A stretch of DNA of 64,000 nt, from contig JAVTVX010000020.1 in NCBI GenBank assembly GCA_033439265.1, forward strand, positions 18,060,001-18,124,000. The letters run 5' to 3'. Numbering within the stretch: the stretch's first letter is position 1; each line of letters begins with the position of its first letter. This DNA is from Dillenia suffruticosa (Eukaryota > Streptophyta > Magnoliopsida > Dilleniales > Dilleniaceae). A program made the position numbers and the translations under genes. This document shows positions 60,536 through 64,000 of this stretch, one piece after another. The notes below the pieces were generated by a model. The model had not been told where the DNA came from and ran no database searches. It saw only the letters and a program-made list of their open reading frames with translations.

Positions 60536-61960
60536 ATAAATTATCTGAAAATATAGTTATGTTTTAAGCCACACGATTTATCCGTAATTAAATATAAAGT
60601 AGTTATTTCACCAACAGAATTTTGTATTAAATAAAAACAAAACGAAAAGGAAGTGAATATCGATGGGTCTAAATTACACCAGGGGTATCTTTGAAATGTC
60701 AATAATATTGAGTGTGGGAATCAACACCATTCCGCTAACGTGGCAAAGTATGGTTTGAAGCTACTTCTTTAGTACAGAGAGAGAGAGGACAAGGTAACAA
60801 AGGGGAAAGAGGACCAAAGAAACAAGCAAACTAAATATATCCACCGCCCTCAATTTAATAGATAAAATTATTAAATTATTAAAATTAAATATTAAATATA
60901 AAATTAGAAAATAAAAAATTATAAAAAAAATTTTTACGAATTAAAACTAACAATAATCAGATCGAATTAATTAAAATATAATTTTAAATATCGATTGATT
61001 ATTAAAAAAAACCTAAATATGTTCGGATGACTTACAAGCTGGGGATGAGTTGCTGCTAATAACTATAGGTTTGTTTAAGGCTTCTAGAGATTGTTAAGAG
61101 ACTACCAAGGATCAACAAGGAACCCATGGTAATAGTGAGAGGTCAAAGTAGGGGTGTCATGAGATTCGGATAATGTCACGAGTACCAATCAAAGTTCAAC
61201 TCAATCTCGGATATTTCGGCATTGAACTTAAGATCGAGCCTAATAGTGTTGAGTTTGAAAATTTGTCAAGTTATCCGAGATCGATAAATTATATTTTTTT
61301 AAAATAATTTTTATATGTGATTATTTTTATAGGTATATATATTTTTTGAATATATTACACGATATCGATAAATTAAGAGAAAATATAATATAACCAAGAT
61401 TGTGACACTATCCGTGATACTATCCAATGATACTACTCGATGATACGTCGAGTCAAGTACAAATTCGAACTCACCTAATCAGTTCTCAAGCCGAGCTTGA
61501 GTATTGACATTACATGACTTGACTCAAGTGTCATAATACCTTAGGTCAAAGTAGCCCTCTTGGTAACCAAGGGAAATTTCTTATTTATTTTAGTTTTTGA
61601 AACAGAAAATCAAGCAAATTTCTAAACTCAAATCTACAAAATATAGCTCAAATTTGGATAATGACATGGATTTGGAAAATAGGCTCTCTAAAGCTTCACC
61701 ATGGCCTTTGGGCTCAATAACAAAACTACACAAACCATGAAAATAGTGGGAATTGCGTATAAAGAGTTTCTAGAAATAAAAAATATCACGATAATCACCT
61801 ATATTGATGTTCAAAAATTAAATCAGGAATTAGAATATAGTCTTATTTAATTAAAAAATCAAAACAATTTTTAACAATCTGATGGTACATAGCCCAAATC
61901 GTGTGGGGTCCAAACCTGTCAGGCCCACGAACGTCAACAGATCTCGTTGACACTCACTGA
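60535..61960. other. AT-rich intergenic stretch
   Basis: No gene was recognised. 60945-61005 resembles 55551-55612 (see findings). 61160-61540 has repeated words around ATGATACT/GTGATACTATCC without clear structure. Confidence 0.5.
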
Positions 61961-61963
61961 TCA

Positions 61964-61966
<3 letters not shown>

Positions 61967-62023
<57 letters not shown>
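61967..62023. repeat. (CT)n microsatellite
   Basis: About 28 uninterrupted CT units, the longest such tract in the window. Confidence 0.95.
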
Positions 62024-62025
<2 letters not shown>

Positions 62026-62099
62026 CCGATTGCTTGGCATTTCAATCGAATGGTCCCTAGACCTCCTAGGCACCCGATATGAGTTGTCTAATCTGCTAA

Positions 62100-64000
62100 G
62101 GTAATATTCGCTTGCCTAAAGAGATGGAGAGAATTTTATGTAAATGGAAAAAAGATTTGTAACTATAGCTTATAAGGAAAAAAATCTCCATGATATTTTG
62201 AATTTCCTAAATGGATAAAATTTCGCAATCTTTGAGAGTTTTACGATCTGACTCCCCGAAATCTCGGAATACTCTCATAAGAAAATTAGGATTTTATCTC
62301 CCGCACGCACACTCTCACTAGAAAAAGATATATAAGCTTCCATATGTTTACCGTCCATATAAGTTCTCTAAATCTATACAGAACACACAAGTATATAGAG
62401 TTTTCTTGCTCTCTTTCTCTTTTGAAAGTAGTCTTTTTTTTTCATTTTGAAAAATCACTCTCTAATTTGAGTATCTGAGCCTCCCCGCTAGAGTACCTCC
62501 TGGTGGTCTTTTTGCAGGTGTCTTTGATTGAGTCTACTAGATGGCTAATTCATCCTGTTTGAATTAGTAGAGCCATTATCATGGAACCAAATCCAAATCT
62601 AAATCCAATAAATTGGCGCGGTCCATGAGAACTGACTGATTCCTGACCCCAAATAGCCCTTACTGTTATCTTCTTTTCTCCATCTTAACATTAGTCAAAA
62701 AATGAGACCAATGATTGGTTTAGATGATGACAATTTGACAGGAGTTAATATTCACCGAAACGATCCATTAATCATCACAACAAGAATTAGTTCTTATCTC
62801 GTCAAGAAGATCTTCATGGATCAAGAAGCGAAATTCAATATTCTCTTTTGGTATGCCTTTTAGTAAATGAGTTTTGTCCCATCTCAACTTTAATCCCCCG
62901 ATCAGACCATTAAAGGGCTCATCGGTGAATTCATATAGCCAGAAGGCCTTATCTTGCTCGTTGTATTACTAGAAATGCCTCCTCATCATGCCGCTACCAG
63001 AACCACTTTTTACGTGGTGAAAATTCTGTTTTCCTACAATGTCATCTTGGTTCGTTCTAACCTAAACAGTCTCGAAATACTACCGAATACTAAATACATG
63101 AAAATCAAATTCAGAATGCTCTTGAGGATCACGACGCTTCACGGCAACCCCGATCCATTAATCGTCCTCATAGTAAGAGAAGAATGGAAAATCTTAGCAA
63201 TCGACACTATGGAATTCTGAAACGACACTGAGCAATCAACAACCAAGCCGAATACGAAACCCTTCTGACCAGGTTGCGAATCACTGCATCACTAGGGTCC
63301 CAAAGCTTACAGGTCTTTACTAATAGTCAGTCGGTCGTCAAGCAGATCAATGGGGTTTACAAGATTAAAAAGCCGACGATAGCAAAATATCTATCCAAGA
63401 TACACCAAGCGGTGGACAAATTCGACGAAATGGATATATTACAAATCTCTCGGTTTGAGATTGGACGAGCTGATATGCTCTTGAAGTTAACTAACTCTAA
63501 TTCAATGTTGACCAACCGCACTGTTTACAGAGAGAGCTTGCCATACCCTAGTATCGAAGACTCTGAACAAATCTTGTTGGTAAATAGCTTATTGAGTTGA
63601 AAAGACCCCATAGAAGTCTATCTGAAACACGAGCAATTGCCGAACTTGCCCCCAAAGCTAGTATGTTGAGGCGCAAGGTTGCCTATTATACCATCATCAA
63701 CGGTAACTTCTACAAAAAATTTTATACCCATCTATATTTGAAGTATTTAACACCCGAAAAAGGAAATTACATTCTAAGAAAAATCCACGAGAGAATATGC
63801 GACAATCACTTGGCCACCCGAAATCTGGCAAATAAATCCCTTTGACAAGGGTACTACTGGTTAACTATGAAAGTCGATGCGGACAGCTATGTCAAAAAAT
63901 GTGATAAATGTCAACACTTCTCGTCAGTATCCCGTCAACCCTCCACTGAGCTTTATTCGATAGTCAGTTCGTGGCCATTCGCCCGATAGGAGATGGATAT
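62100..64000 (+). mobile_element. Ty3/Gypsy LTR retrotransposon, 5' part, runs off right edge, broken
   Basis: A 5' LTR of about 500 bp (left end unclear, right end near 62607) is followed by the primer-site motif TTGGCGCGGTCC. Then comes a protease-like part (about 62735-63080, with NDPLIITTRISSYLVKKIFM), RNase H (63271-63600: RITASLGSQSLQVFTNSQSV) and integrase with its N-terminal zinc-binding region (from about 63600, ending in CDKCQHFSS). Most of gag and the reverse transcriptase are missing, and what remains is broken in several places. It belongs to the same broad plant lineage as the element at 49.4-53.1 kb. Confidence 0.8.

Overview
The window is plant nuclear DNA, most likely from a dicot. 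It is AT-rich, its genes have many short exons with GT-AG introns, it has TATA boxes and CT/GA microsatellites near gene starts, and much of it is transposable elements. Nothing bacterial or organellar was seen. Calls rest on reading translations, splice sites and repeat ends by eye; no database was searched.

Host genes. (1) A fimbrin (actin-bundling protein) gene lies on the minus strand from 7821 to beyond the left edge: 12 exons, about 573 residues in view, with the last exons outside. (2) A nine-exon minus-strand gene, 22159 to 15557, encodes a 395-residue protein with a plastid-transit-like N-terminus. I do not recognise it, and all eight of its introns are phase 0. (3) A two-exon plus-strand gene, 36257-37378, encodes a small VOC/glyoxalase-fold protein like Arabidopsis At5g48480. 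(4) A single-exon DIR1-like lipid-transfer protein lies at 47338-47039 on the minus strand, with a TATA box and a G-box. (5) A two-exon plus-strand gene, 57397-58051, encodes a 97-residue, extremely acidic protein of unknown function.

Mobile DNA. 7.9-14.6 kb is AT-rich intergenic sequence with little recognisable. 24.2-24.8 kb holds a LINE L1 RNase H fragment. 26.5-35.1 kb is a nest: a decayed RTE-type LINE split by a 7.0-kb Copia element with 98% identical LTRs and a 5-bp target duplication, yet a worn-out coding region. 39.4-44.6 kb is a decayed L1 LINE with a poly(A) tail, followed by a 470-bp GC-rich repeat. 47671-49094 is a non-autonomous CACTA element with a 3-bp target duplication, just upstream of the lipid-transfer gene. 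49.4-53.1 kb is an old Ty3/Gypsy copy reduced to LTRs, gag and protease. 59393-59773 is a solo LTR with a perfect 5-bp duplication. 60.1-60.5 kb is another L1 RNase H scrap. A second, related Gypsy copy runs from about 62.1 kb off the right edge.

The most unusual signal is a set of three tiny poly(A) inserts (17-24 bp) at 39.94, 59.94 and 60.38 kb. Each sits between 14-15 bp direct repeats and each has a TCAC-type sequence before the A run, as at the 3' end of the L1 in this window. They look like LINE insertions truncated to almost nothing.
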